Positions 22,289 through 29,903 of a stretch of 64,000 nt of DNA are shown here, piece after piece. The translations under genes were made by a program, and so were the position numbers. The stretch's first letter is position 1. Every line of letters begins with the position of its first letter. The DNA is taken from the IMG/VR virus record IMGVR_UViG_3300042884_001120, positions 1 through 64,000 of that record, one strand, 5' to 3'. The notes under the pieces were generated by a model that worked only from the letters and a program-made list of their open reading frames with translations, was not told where the DNA came from and made no database searches. Origin of the DNA: a virus.

Positions 22289-22562
22289 TCTTATTTTCTT
22301 TCATTTCATTCCAAAAGAACTCATCTAAAGACTCTGCTTCATCAGCTGTCATTGGTCTTATTCCTTCAACAAAGTCATTATAGGTTTTATTAGATAACCA
22401 CTTCTCTGGCTTCTCTGTATACTGTGCTTCTTCTCCTAATAGAGAATAGTAAGCCAATTCCAATCCAATAAGCATACCATACATATACTCATCATAGTTA
22501 TAGTTACCATTCTGCTTTTGGATGTCAATGAGACCTTTGATTTTGTCTGCTGCTTCTTTCAT
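22272..22562 (-). CDS. hypothetical protein
   Basis: 96 residues from ATG at 22560-22562 (MKEAADKIKGLIDIQKQNGN). The internal start is chosen because it forms TAA-T-ATG with the upstream stop. Helical, acidic C-terminus (RPMTADEAESLDEFFWNEM). Unknown function. Confidence 0.55.
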   Translation of the reverse strand: MKEAADKIKGLIDIQKQNGNYNYDEYMYGMLIGLELAYYSLLGEEAQYTEKPEKWLSNKTYNDFVEGIRPMTADEAESLDEFFWNEMKENKIDTSS

Positions 22563-22563
22563 A

Positions 22564-22869
22564 TTAGTCTCTATTAAAGTCATTGAAGATAGCTTTCCAT
22601 TCATTAAGAAGATACTCTCTAATTGGATTATCTTGGTACATTACATCAATATCTTTTACAATTCTATCAAAATTCTTTACCATTTGCTCACCTTTCCTCT
22701 TATACAGATTTGCTACATCTTCCCAATCAACATATTCGTTTGGTACTGGAATTACCATATCCTTATCACAATGAACACAAGTACAATGTACTCTCTGACC
22801 TATAACAGGTGCAAACTCTAAAGTTTCTTCATCCAAAAATGGATTAGCAAATATTGTTTTGTGTTGCAT
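22564..22869 (-). CDS. hypothetical protein with Cys cluster
   Basis: 101 residues; VHCTCVHCDKDMVIPVPNEY near residue 30 is a possible zinc-binding loop, followed by an acidic helical part. No family. Coupled to the downstream gene by TAA-T-ATG. Confidence 0.5.
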   Translation of the reverse strand: MQHKTIFANPFLDEETLEFAPVIGQRVHCTCVHCDKDMVIPVPNEYVDWEDVANLYKRKGEQMVKNFDRIVKDIDVMYQDNPIREYLLNEWKAIFNDFNRD

Positions 22870-22873
22870 ATTA

Positions 22874-23116
22874 TTAGACAGGGTAACCTAAATCATCATA
22901 TCTAGGTGGTAGTATATTCTCTTTTGGTATATATGACGAATAACTCACAGATACATGTTTATGTACATTAAATTGTTTTCCACACTCATTACACTGAAGC
23001 CCTCTAAAGAAATCATCATCTGGATTGTAAAAGATTTCATATGACATTTGAAACTCATAACCACAATGAGGACAAACTATTTCATCTGTATAAGAGCAAT
23101 CAATTTCTTTTTTCAT
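22874..23116 (-). CDS. zinc-ribbon protein
   Basis: 80 residues. Two CxxC knuckles: VCPHCGYEF at ~residue 15 and LQCNECGKQF at ~46, separated by an acidic segment (IFYNPDDDFFRG). A classical zinc ribbon, as found in small nucleic-acid or RNA polymerase-binding proteins. Could be a phage transcription effector; this is inference. Confidence 0.65.
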   Translation of the reverse strand: MKKEIDCSYTDEIVCPHCGYEFQMSYEIFYNPDDDFFRGLQCNECGKQFNVHKHVSVSYSSYIPKENILPPRYDDLGYPV

Positions 23117-23117
23117 A

Positions 23118-23402
23118 TTAATTAAAAATTACTTCTCCCTCATATACTACTTTCCAAGGTTCTAATTCAAAATCTCTTTCTACTTGAATTACACATCCAG
23201 CAATTTCTAGAAATGTTTCACCCATAGTTCTCATATGCTCTGGCATAACAAGAATTTGATCCAAAGCTCTGAGTCCACATTTAATAGTAATCTCTGCTTT
23301 CTTCTCTTGAATTAAAAGTTCTAAAAGAGCTTCTCTAATTGCTAATCTCTTTGATGCAGCAACATCTTCTGGTGATGGTTTGGGTATATAAACAGACATC
23401 AT
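23118..23402 (-). CDS. hypothetical protein
   Basis: 94 residues (or 93 from the second Met). Helical, with AASKRLAIREALLELLIQEK and a beta end (WKVVYEGEVIFN). TAA-T-ATG junctions on both sides. Unknown function. Confidence 0.5.
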   Translation of the reverse strand: MMSVYIPKPSPEDVAASKRLAIREALLELLIQEKKAEITIKCGLRALDQILVMPEHMRTMGETFLEIAGCVIQVERDFELEPWKVVYEGEVIFN

Positions 23403-23403
23403 A

Positions 23404-23814
23404 TTATTTTAAAAGTTCTGGATTCTCAAAGATGTTACCAATTACTACTATTGCAGGTTTGTTGTTTAATTTTTCAATTATATTACTTTTTGCAGTAATA
23501 TCAATAAAACACTCATATGTTAGACCACCCCAATTAACAATAAAACTACCATTCAAAAATTCTACAACCCCATTACAGTCTTCCATATTACCATCATTTG
23601 ATATATAACGAACAATATCCCCCTCATAGATCTCAACACCATTTTTATCTTTAACACCAGTGTATTGTTGCATTACATAGTTATCATCAAGTGCATTTCC
23701 TCCATGAATATACCACTTACAATCAACATAAATGATATCATTGTCTATATCAATTTTATGCAAAAATCCTTTTCTTTCTGTATCCCAAACTCTGAATTTA
23801 AATTCTCTGTTCAT
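23404..23814 (-). CDS. YopX family protein (copy 1)
   Basis: 136 residues. Hallmarks of the YopX family: REFKFRVWDTERKGF at the N-terminus, VMQQYTGVKDKNGVEIYEGD in the middle (YTGxKDKNGxEIYEGD), and IVVIGNIFENPELLK at the C-terminus. YopX proteins are common in Firmicutes prophages and lytic phages; their biochemical role is unknown. A paralog follows immediately at 23816, pointing to tandem duplication followed by divergence. Confidence 0.85.
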   Translation of the reverse strand: MNREFKFRVWDTERKGFLHKIDIDNDIIYVDCKWYIHGGNALDDNYVMQQYTGVKDKNGVEIYEGDIVRYISNDGNMEDCNGVVEFLNGSFIVNWGGLTYECFIDITAKSNIIEKLNNKPAIVVIGNIFENPELLK

Positions 23815-23815
23815 A

Positions 23816-24178
23816 TTATTTTAAAAGTTCTCTGTGCTCAAAGATGTTGCCAATGACTTCAAAATCAGGACAGACTTCATCTAATAAGTCATCAGTTTGA
23901 TTTCTCCAATCAATAATAAAGCTACTGGCAAAATAATCTACAATCCCAACCCTATTTTTAATACCATAGTGTATTTCACAGAAAATAATATCTCCCTCAT
24001 AAATCTCAACACCATTCTTATCTTCAAGACCAGTGTATTGCTGCCAAACCATATCATCATACAGTCCTTTATACTCTGGCATTTTACTTAGCTTCAAACA
24101 GCCATAAACATTTTCAGGATCATACCAATACCTATTAACATCCTTCGACCACATTCTGAATTTAATTTCTCTTTGCAT
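23816..24178 (-). CDS. YopX family protein (copy 2)
   Basis: 120 residues from ATG at 24176-24178. Same hallmarks: REIKFRMWSKDVNRYW, WQQYTGLEDKNGVEIYEGDI and FEVIGNIFEHRELLK. It is shorter than copy 1 and differs strongly in the variable centre. Linked to the next gene by TAA-T-ATG. Confidence 0.85.
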   Translation of the reverse strand: MQREIKFRMWSKDVNRYWYDPENVYGCLKLSKMPEYKGLYDDMVWQQYTGLEDKNGVEIYEGDIIFCEIHYGIKNRVGIVDYFASSFIIDWRNQTDDLLDEVCPDFEVIGNIFEHRELLK

Positions 24179-24179
24179 A

Positions 24180-24266
24180 TTATTTAAAAGTAAAGTTTGC
24201 AACCATAGCACCAATTATAACAATTGCTAAAATAGCTATCAACCTAATTGTATTAGAATCATCCAT
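24180..24266 (-). CDS. 28-aa membrane peptide
   Basis: ATG at 24264-24266, TAA at 24180-24182. MDDSNTIRLIAILAIVIIGA plus VANFTFK: one membrane helix with an acidic N-terminus. Fits exactly between two one-base gaps, which is the main evidence that it is translated. Confidence 0.5.
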   Translation of the reverse strand: MDDSNTIRLIAILAIVIIGAMVANFTFK

Positions 24267-24267
24267 G

Positions 24268-24558
24268 TTAATCTTCTCTTGGATCAAATTGTTCTTTGTA
24301 CTCTTTAATTGCTTCACTCTTAATCTCTTCAATCCTCTGATTAAAAACATTCAAGAGGTAATTCATAAAGATTTTTGCTGAATCTTCCATATCACCTTCA
24401 AACTTCAGCTTATCTTCATTAAAATCTAAACAACCACTTACTTTAGTTCCATTGTCGAAGATAAACTTAATAGTATAATCTGGTTTAAAAAAAGATACAT
24501 CATCACCACAAGTAATTTTACTCCAATCTATTGTATCAATTTTTAGTTCTTCGTTCAT
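24268..24558 (-). CDS. hypothetical protein
   Basis: 96 residues from ATG at 24556-24558; a start three codons earlier is possible. Acidic: KITCGDDVSFFKPDYTIKF, then an amphipathic helix near the end. Unknown. Confidence 0.5.
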   Translation of the reverse strand: MNEELKIDTIDWSKITCGDDVSFFKPDYTIKFIFDNGTKVSGCLDFNEDKLKFEGDMEDSAKIFMNYLLNVFNQRIEEIKSEAIKEYKEQFDPRED

Positions 24559-24587
24559 ATTATTCAACAGTTATAGTTTCATTAAGT

Positions 24588-24695
24588 TTACTTTTTAACT
24601 ATTTTTACAACCAGAAAAGCTAATCCTAATATACCAAAGAATGTACAGTTGTTAATTATTACCTTAATTAATAGTAAAGCATCTTCGTGTGTCAT
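24588..24695 (-). CDS. 35-aa membrane peptide
   Basis: ATG at 24693-24695. MTHEDALLLIKVIINNC followed by a membrane helix (FFGILGLAFLVVKIVKK) ending in a basic patch. TAA-T-ATG junction upstream supports expression. The 29 bases after it hold no gene. Confidence 0.5.
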   Translation of the reverse strand: MTHEDALLLIKVIINNCTFFGILGLAFLVVKIVKK

Positions 24696-24696
24696 A

Positions 24697-24909
24697 TTAT
24701 CCCACTTTAAAGAAGTGTAATCCAAGATTACCAATGTTGCATTGTCTGGCAACAAATCTTGTAATCTTTTTAAGATCAGAATCATATGAGTTATTGAACT
24801 CATAGTTATGTGTACCAAAGAATCTAATAAAAGGTCTCCATGAGACTCTAAATGTATACTTGGTATTGAATATAACTGTGCTATAATCTATTAAGAATGT
24901 TTCTTCCAT
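24697..24909 (-). CDS. hypothetical protein
   Basis: 70 residues from ATG at 24907-24909. Aromatic-rich (TKYTFRVSWRPFIRFFGTHN). No family recognised. Start set by the TAA-T-ATG junction with the gene at 24911. Confidence 0.5.
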   Translation of the reverse strand: MEETFLIDYSTVIFNTKYTFRVSWRPFIRFFGTHNYEFNNSYDSDLKKITRFVARQCNIGNLGLHFFKVG

Positions 24910-24910
24910 A

Positions 24911-25417
24911 TTATTTCCTAATATAACACCAAATTGTAGCCAAGTCAATAACAAAAAGCAGAATGACCATAAAGAACATAATCATAGATTCTCTTGTTAA
25001 TTTCTTAATATGATTAAAGTGTCTCTCATTGATCATATTTTGAGCAGATTTGAATACATCTAGGTTGAGCTTATTATTATCAATTCTCTTATTATGACTA
25101 TAGAGCTTGTCTTCTACTACATCTTTATTCTGTTCAATATTATGTTCAAGATCCTTAATTTCAGCAAATCTATTTACATTTTGTTTATTAAGCTCATCAA
25201 TTTTCTGTCCATGTTCAAAGGTGAGATTAATAGTACTATGCAAAGCCTTTTCTGTCTTTTCAAACCTCTCTTCAAGTCCTTCTACATTCTCTTTTGGTAC
25301 TTTAGCTGATCCAATTACATTAGAAATAGTAGAAGTTGGTTCATTAAAGGAACTCAGAGTAACACCATTTCCTTTTTCATAATTGTATTTCACAGCAGGG
25401 TTGTTGAATATGCTCAT
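24911..25417 (-). CDS. coiled-coil protein with C-terminal membrane anchor
   Basis: 168 residues. Residues ~40-130 are heptad-rich (VEGLEERFEKTEKALHSTIN to KDVVEDKLYSHNKRID). Residues ~145-165 form one membrane helix (MIMFFMVILLFVIDLATIW). A tail-anchored coiled coil, probably at the inner membrane. Unknown function; could organise a phage-induced membrane site. Confidence 0.6.
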   Translation of the reverse strand: MSIFNNPAVKYNYEKGNGVTLSSFNEPTSTISNVIGSAKVPKENVEGLEERFEKTEKALHSTINLTFEHGQKIDELNKQNVNRFAEIKDLEHNIEQNKDVVEDKLYSHNKRIDNNKLNLDVFKSAQNMINERHFNHIKKLTRESMIMFFMVILLFVIDLATIWCYIRK

Positions 25418-25418
25418 A

Positions 25419-25766
25419 TTATTTGTTTCTCATTTTATGAAGCTTTTCTTGAAGCTCAAGTCTCTTCTCATAGCTTCCATTATAAAACATTTCTTCAATA
25501 CACAAATCAGTAAAATTATAAGCTTCCTCTAAATCTTCTTGTAGTTTTTCAATCTTCTTAACTCCAATATTAAGCCACTGTTCTAGTTCTTCCTTTAGCC
25601 TTTGATTCTCTTTTAAGATCTTTTCAGATGGTAAAGCATCAGAAGCAAAAGCTAACTCAATAGCCTTTTTGTACCTGTTCTCCAAATCTCTAAAATCCTT
25701 TAAAGACACAACAAAAGCTGATTTCTCAAAATCATTTGCTTCTTTATATTCAATATCACTTTCCAT
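25419..25766 (-). CDS. coiled-coil protein
   Basis: 115 residues from ATG at 25764-25766 (MESDIEYKEANDFEKSAFVV). Mostly helical and Glu/Lys/Leu-rich; ends KLHKMRNK. Overlaps the preceding gene by 11 bases. Unknown. Confidence 0.5.
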   Translation of the reverse strand: MESDIEYKEANDFEKSAFVVSLKDFRDLENRYKKAIELAFASDALPSEKILKENQRLKEELEQWLNIGVKKIEKLQEDLEEAYNFTDLCIEEMFYNGSYEKRLELQEKLHKMRNK

Positions 25767-26067
25767 ATTTCTCCAATGCTCTGTTATAAGCTCTGTCATA
25801 AGCATCCCCAATAGGATCAATTACAACATCACCAGTTTCATCCCTACCTACTCCATTACTCTTCAATAGTTTAAGAAGCTCATCAATAATCATTTCATTA
25901 TAATAAACTTCTTTTGCATAATACTCACCATATTTGCAACCATGATTAAGAAGACACTGTTCAATAGGACAACATCCTTCCTCACCACAGCTTTTACATT
26001 TCTTACAATAAGGACTATCAAAATAATCTCTTTTCCAATCTATAAATTGTTGCCAAAGATTTATCAT
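25756..26067 (-). CDS. cysteine-rich hypothetical protein
   Basis: 103 residues. CKKCKSCGEEGCCPIEQC at ~residue 20 followed by NHGCKYGEYY gives seven Cys in about 25 residues, a likely metal or disulphide knot. The remainder is helical and acidic. No family recognised. Confidence 0.55.
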   Translation of the reverse strand: MINLWQQFIDWKRDYFDSPYCKKCKSCGEEGCCPIEQCLLNHGCKYGEYYAKEVYYNEMIIDELLKLLKSNGVGRDETGDVVIDPIGDAYDRAYNRALEKYGK

Positions 26068-26068
26068 A

Positions 26069-26443
26069 TTAGTCTTTATTTGGAATGTATGGACCTGTAG
26101 GAACTTTCTTAAATGATTTGATCTCTACATTATAGTCAATATCATAGTCCTTATAGGTCTCTGGATCTTTGATATAATAAGCTCCACCAGAGGTTTGTGC
26201 AAGGAATAAGAACTTCCAATACACCTGAGTCTTTAGAGCATAGACAATAGATTCATTACCAGACCAACCACCTGTAGCAATCTTCAGCCATCCATTCTTT
26301 CTATTCCAGACTCCATATCCTCTTTGATATGCCTTCTCAGCAAACTTCAAGCAATTTACAAAATCATTCACAGGCCATTTCTCAATAGCCTCAATAGTAT
26401 CATCAGATGGATAACCATCAATATCAAAGGTTGGTTCTTTCAT
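26069..26443 (-). CDS. hypothetical protein
   Basis: 124 residues with FAEKAYQRGYGVWNRKNGW and TSGGAYYIKDPETYKDYD. No recognised domain. One-base junctions to both neighbours. Confidence 0.5.
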   Translation of the reverse strand: MKEPTFDIDGYPSDDTIEAIEKWPVNDFVNCLKFAEKAYQRGYGVWNRKNGWLKIATGGWSGNESIVYALKTQVYWKFLFLAQTSGGAYYIKDPETYKDYDIDYNVEIKSFKKVPTGPYIPNKD

Positions 26444-26444
26444 A

Positions 26445-27080
26445 TTACCAGCCCTCCTCTTTCTTTCTTGGTGCTGTTACCCATACACCAAGATATGAGT
26501 TTTCTTCGTTTATCGCAAGTTCATATTTGTCACCTTTAGGTAGAGTCTTCCACTTTTTATCAATCAGATCATAACACTCTTGATATTTCTTGTCACAAAA
26601 GAGATCATACATTTTTGTTCTGATATTGTTTGGTACTCTAAAGAACTTCCTAGTACTAAATCCCTCTACAACTGGATTAGGAACATCTGAATAACTTCCC
26701 CAAGTTGTATCAAAATCTCTTCCAGAACCAGAATAACCATCATTTCTCTCATAAGCCATATATTGTCTAAGAGTCTTTGAGATCATATAGGCTTCTTCAC
26801 CACCATGTCCATACTGACCAATACCCCAAGCTGCATTAGGACTATTAAGGTCTTTGAAGTATACAGATCTAATAAGCTTCTCAATATCCTTATTGTCATC
26901 ATAGTGATGATAGTTTTCATCCTTTAACATCTTAGACTGCTTATCAGAATAGACTTCATCCATAGCCATATCAATCTGACCACTACGAAGTCTCATGTAA
27001 CATTCCAATGCTCTATTGATCACTGGTAAATGTCTTTCATCAAAGGTTATAGTTACCTTCTTAAATTTTTTATTCTTCAT
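26445..27080 (-). CDS. conserved phage hypothetical protein
   Basis: 211 residues. The N-terminus VTITFDERHLPVINRALECY and the later YMAYERNDGYSGSGRDFD recall a hypothetical family in T4-like phages. No catalytic motif. First gene of a cluster driven by the TTGAAG-N17-TATACT promoter, six bases before its ATG. Confidence 0.55.
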   Translation of the reverse strand: MKNKKFKKVTITFDERHLPVINRALECYMRLRSGQIDMAMDEVYSDKQSKMLKDENYHHYDDNKDIEKLIRSVYFKDLNSPNAAWGIGQYGHGGEEAYMISKTLRQYMAYERNDGYSGSGRDFDTTWGSYSDVPNPVVEGFSTRKFFRVPNNIRTKMYDLFCDKKYQECYDLIDKKWKTLPKGDKYELAINEENSYLGVWVTAPRKKEEGW

Positions 27081-27115
27081 ACTCTTAGTATATAGGAATT
27101 TTTAGGACACTTCAA
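27081..27115 (-). promoter_or_regulatory. promoter, leaderless register, TGTCCTAAAAATTC spacer
   Basis: TTGAAG (27110-27115), 17-base spacer, TATACT (27087-27092), AAGAGT, ATG at 27080. Shares TTGAAGTGTCCTAAAAATTC with two other promoters. Confidence 0.75.
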
Positions 27116-27121
27116 GCCTTA

Positions 27122-27460
27122 TTAGCTTTCACCTAAAGTATTCTTCAATCTAAGAACAAAATCCTTTATGTTTAACATCTGATAATCATCATAAGTCATA
27201 TAGCTGTCTCCAAATTCATCAACGCTAATATCAGCTAAAATATGCTTTTTACCATTTGTTGTTACAAATTCTTCAATTACAAATTCCTCATCATTAATCT
27301 CGAAAGAATATTCTATAGAGTGTTTAATAGCTCCTTTTGTATAATTTTTATCATTCTTCTCATACTTTACCCCATTCCTATCAAGTAAAGATAATACCAT
27401 CTGTACAATATTGCCTTCAACATTCTCCATAATATTTTCAACCAGTTTATCGAATTTCAT
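27122..27460 (-). CDS. hypothetical protein
   Basis: 112 residues; beta-rich middle (EYSFEINDEEFVIEEFVTTN), helical ends. No family recognised. Its stop lies just upstream of the promoter at 27081. Confidence 0.5.
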   Translation of the reverse strand: MKFDKLVENIMENVEGNIVQMVLSLLDRNGVKYEKNDKNYTKGAIKHSIEYSFEINDEEFVIEEFVTTNGKKHILADISVDEFGDSYMTYDDYQMLNIKDFVLRLKNTLGES

Positions 27461-27485
27461 ATTATTATTTAATATATATTAACTC

Positions 27486-27713
27486 TTAAATTGAATTCAA
27501 AATCTCATCAAGTTCAGCTTCCATATCCTCCTCATACCCTTCATACTTTATACTGTTGATTGTGATAGGTGCATCATAAACACAATCCTTAACAGCCTCT
27601 CTACAAGCCCTAAAGATATGCTTATTAAGTGCTGAACCCTTCAGATCATCTTCGACATTAATAATTGTATCGAAGTCAATAATCATCCTCCCCCTTACTT
27701 CAATATCTTTCAT
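27486..27713 (-). CDS. hypothetical protein
   Basis: 75 residues, acidic C-terminus (EGYEEDMEAELDEILNSI). Start overlaps the stop of the 43-residue gene (ATGA), indicating coupling. Unknown function. Confidence 0.5.
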   Translation of the reverse strand: MKDIEVRGRMIIDFDTIINVEDDLKGSALNKHIFRACREAVKDCVYDAPITINSIKYEGYEEDMEAELDEILNSI

Positions 27714-27841
27714 ATAAGAGATCGAAACAAGACAGACATATGCTCTTCCTGAAGCTCAACAGTAACAGGCTGACGAACTTTCTTCTTATAATTCTTTACA
27801 GCCTTCTTAGGGTTCTTTTTAGCTTGTGCTTTTGTAGTCAT
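27710..27841 (-). CDS. basic peptide, 43 aa
   Basis: ATG at 27839-27841, TGA at 27710-27712. MTTKAQAKKNPKKAVKNYKK then KVRQPVTVEL: strongly basic N-terminal half, likely nucleic-acid binding. Has its own promoter and a four-base overlap with the next gene, so I consider it real. Confidence 0.55.
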   Translation of the reverse strand: MTTKAQAKKNPKKAVKNYKKKVRQPVTVELQEEHMSVLFRSLI

Positions 27842-27879
27842 TATGTTTTTATAATATATGAATTTTTAGGACACTTCAA
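27842..27879 (-). promoter_or_regulatory. promoter, TGTCCTAAAAATTC spacer
   Basis: TTGAAG (27874-27879), 17-base spacer, TATTAT (27851-27856), nine bases to ATG at 27841. Confidence 0.65.
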
Positions 27880-28240
27880 GCTTTTTCAAAACAAGATCTG
27901 GAATGCTCTTACCAATGTCCTCTACAGAACCATTCTTCATAATGTATTCTGAGACCTTACCCCACTGATTCAGAACTACTAGAGCTTCTTCCTTCCATTG
28001 TCTTAACTGCTTATTAATATCCCTTAGGTCATTAATCTCCCTCTCATCCTCTTGAGTTTTGACCCACAGAGCATCTCTCTCCAGCTTTACTTGTTCTAGC
28101 TCTTCAGCAGTATCCCTTAATTGATAGATCTCCCTAAATATATCAAACTCGAATTCCTTCTCATCAATATCATCATCCATATTCTTTATAGTCTCTGCTC
28201 CTCTAAGGATTTGATTTATTTTATCTTGGTATCCAATCAT
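27866..28240 (-). CDS. coiled-coil protein
   Basis: 124 residues, long heptad region from ~40 to 95 (YQLRDTAEELEQVKLERDAL). No domain recognised. Its 3' end overlaps the -35 box of the next promoter. Confidence 0.55.
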   Translation of the reverse strand: MIGYQDKINQILRGAETIKNMDDDIDEKEFEFDIFREIYQLRDTAEELEQVKLERDALWVKTQEDEREINDLRDINKQLRQWKEEALVVLNQWGKVSEYIMKNGSVEDIGKSIPDLVLKKLEVS

Positions 28241-28241
28241 A

Positions 28242-28346
28242 TTAAAGATGCTTAAAACAAATTACTTCACCAGAGATCAGATAATAGACATAGAGTGCTG
28301 CAATAGTTGTAATGACTGTATAAAAAAGGTACTTAAGTTGTTTCAT
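28242..28346 (-). CDS. 34-aa membrane peptide
   Basis: ATG at 28344-28346, TAA at 28242-28244. MKQLKYLFYTVITTIAALYV then YYLISGEVICFKHL: one membrane helix with a basic N-terminus. The strong promoter with exact six-base register is good evidence that it is expressed. Confidence 0.6.
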   Translation of the reverse strand: MKQLKYLFYTVITTIAALYVYYLISGEVICFKHL

Positions 28347-28381
28347 AATCTTATTCTATATGCTTTAGGAGGAGGTGTCAA
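28347..28381 (-). promoter_or_regulatory. promoter, leaderless register, CCTCCTCCTAAAG spacer
   Basis: TTGACA (28376-28381), 17-base spacer, TAGAAT (28353-28358), AAGATT, ATG at 28346. Almost identical to the promoters at 13213 and 22254. Confidence 0.8.
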
Positions 28382-28639
28382 TTAAAAAGGTGGTTGGTTG
28401 TTTTTGTACTTCATTCTCCAGTACCAATAAGGAAATGGTGTACTGTACCAAAGACTAATCCACATCCTCCTAAAGCTCTTATGCCATCTCTCTTCTTTAG
28501 CAAAATGCATTCCACACTCAGTATACCAACAGGCAAGATGGTGTAAAGCCTTCTTGGGATCTTTTGCCCACTCTTCTGTATAGATACCAGTGGTCATCAG
28601 CTCTTCAATGATTGCTTCTTTCCAGATATTCTTAGCCAT
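28382..28639 (-). CDS. conserved phage hypothetical protein
   Basis: 85 residues, Trp-rich (HHLACWYTECGMHFAKEERW, then RRMWISLWYSTPFPYWYWRM). Recurrent type of small aromatic phage protein; no known function. Confidence 0.5.
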   Translation of the reverse strand: MAKNIWKEAIIEELMTTGIYTEEWAKDPKKALHHLACWYTECGMHFAKEERWHKSFRRMWISLWYSTPFPYWYWRMKYKNNQPPF

Positions 28640-28651
28640 ATATAAAGGAGT

Positions 28652-29044
28652 TTACTTCTTCCTATTAGCTTCTAGGATAGGAAGGTTAGCTTCTGTAGGA
28701 ATATAGATTACCTGATTCTTTGTGTTCTCAAGATTATTAACAAAAAGGTAGCGAAGATATTCCTCATTGTTTTTCAGAGACTCACCAATGATCTTGTTAG
28801 CCTCTGCAACCCCCCTCGCCCTTTCAATCTCTGCCTTTGCTAGCAAAGATGCACTCTCCATCTTAGCCTTTGCCTCAGCAACAGCTACCTCTCGGGAGGA
28901 TTGAGCATGGGCAAGGATTGCCTCACCTTCCATCTTCTTTGAATAGACATCATACTTTGGGCATCCCCACATTCCAAGGGTAATAACTCCAATGAAGAGA
29001 ATTGCTACAAGTGTTGTTAATGATACTGCTGTTGTTGTTTTCAT
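28652..29044 (-). CDS. membrane-anchored SPFH-like (band 7 C-terminal) protein
   Basis: 130 residues. The N-terminus is a membrane helix that ends in GMWGCPK, a lipobox-like site. It is followed by a long Ala/Glu/Lys helix (GEAILAHAQSSREVAVAEAK, AKAEIERARGVAEANKIIGE) like the coiled coil of band 7/HflC/prohibitin proteins. Short band 7-like proteins are known in T4-type phages. May form rings at the host membrane or act on host proteases; inferred. Own TTGAAG promoter. Confidence 0.6.
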   Translation of the reverse strand: MKTTTAVSLTTLVAILFIGVITLGMWGCPKYDVYSKKMEGEAILAHAQSSREVAVAEAKAKMESASLLAKAEIERARGVAEANKIIGESLKNNEEYLRYLFVNNLENTKNQVIYIPTEANLPILEANRKK

Positions 29045-29081
29045 ATTTTTATATATTAAAGGAATTTTTAGGACACTTCAA
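29045..29081 (-). promoter_or_regulatory. promoter, TGTCCTAAAAATTC spacer
   Basis: TTGAAG (29076-29081), 17-base spacer, TAATAT (29053-29058), eight bases to ATG at 29044. Confidence 0.65.
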
Positions 29082-29083
29082 GC

Positions 29084-29506
29084 CTAAACTTTGATTTTAT
29101 CCATTCTATCTGCGACAACATTATTTGTTCCAGAGAATCCATGATCAACAAGTAAACAGGGAATATCATTCATTATACAAGCTGTACAGACTTCTACCTG
29201 ATCATCAATCATCAAAGTACAATTGAGCTTCTTTAGAACAGGAATTTTTGATCTTCCTGATGTACTATGAATAGCCTTAATAGGTAGATTGTGCTTTTTT
29301 ACAAAATCTTCTACTTCTGGAATATCTTCTTCTTTTCTATACGTAACCACATGTATATCAAACCCCTCTCTATCCTTCTCTAGGACCATATCAACAATCT
29401 TTTGAATAGGCTTTAGAACACCTGTACCTACAGCAATCCATCCTCCTGACACTTCTTCAATGGCTAAAGTGTAGTCAAAATCGAATGCTATAACTGGCCT
29501 GTTCAT
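29084..29506 (-). CDS. HAD-family hydrolase
   Basis: 140 residues. AFDFDYTLAIEEVSGGW is motif I (DFDYTL), VVTYRKEEDIPEVEDFVKK holds motif II, KIPVLKKLNC the Lys of motif III, and TLMIDDQVEV motif IV (DD). Small cytosolic phosphatase, substrate unknown, perhaps nucleotides or sugar phosphates. Promoter TTGACT-N17-TATTAT in exact leaderless register. Confidence 0.75.
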   Translation of the reverse strand: MNRPVIAFDFDYTLAIEEVSGGWIAVGTGVLKPIQKIVDMVLEKDREGFDIHVVTYRKEEDIPEVEDFVKKHNLPIKAIHSTSGRSKIPVLKKLNCTLMIDDQVEVCTACIMNDIPCLLVDHGFSGTNNVVADRMDKIKV

Positions 29507-29541
29507 CTGTCTATAATAGAGACTCTTAAGGGATTAGTCAA
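29507..29541 (-). promoter_or_regulatory. promoter, leaderless register
   Basis: TTGACT (29536-29541), 17-base spacer, TATTAT (29513-29518), AGACAG, ATG at 29506. Confidence 0.7.
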
Positions 29542-29543
29542 GC

Positions 29544-29903
29544 TTATTCACTATTACCTAAAAGCTTTTTAAAGAGATTATAGCATGAGATATAATAATC
29601 ACACATTATTGGGTCTTTTGAATCCACGGCGTTATCAAATTCTAGAGTATTTTCTGTAATATCTTGTTGCAAACTCTTCTTGAAATCTGGATTTAGCTTA
29701 GATTGAATAAGATCTAAAATAGGCTCCATATCCTTATCAGACAAATGCAAATTAATTTCAGAACCATCATATTTTGATCCATAGTTGAAATTGATTTTAA
29801 CCTCTACAGGAGGATGCCTAAAATTGGTATCAAAAGGCTCACCTGAAAAATCAGAGAAGTAAATTGCTTCTTCGTTCTGTTTTGGCTTTAGTATCTTCTT
29901 CAT
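29544..29903 (-). CDS. hypothetical protein
   Basis: 119 residues; VEVKINFNYGSKYDGSEINL then helical, acidic C-terminal half. Four-base overlap with the phosphoesterase gene. Unknown function. Confidence 0.5.
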   Translation of the reverse strand: MKKILKPKQNEEAIYFSDFSGEPFDTNFRHPPVEVKINFNYGSKYDGSEINLHLSDKDMEPILDLIQSKLNPDFKKSLQQDITENTLEFDNAVDSKDPIMCDYYISCYNLFKKLLGNSE

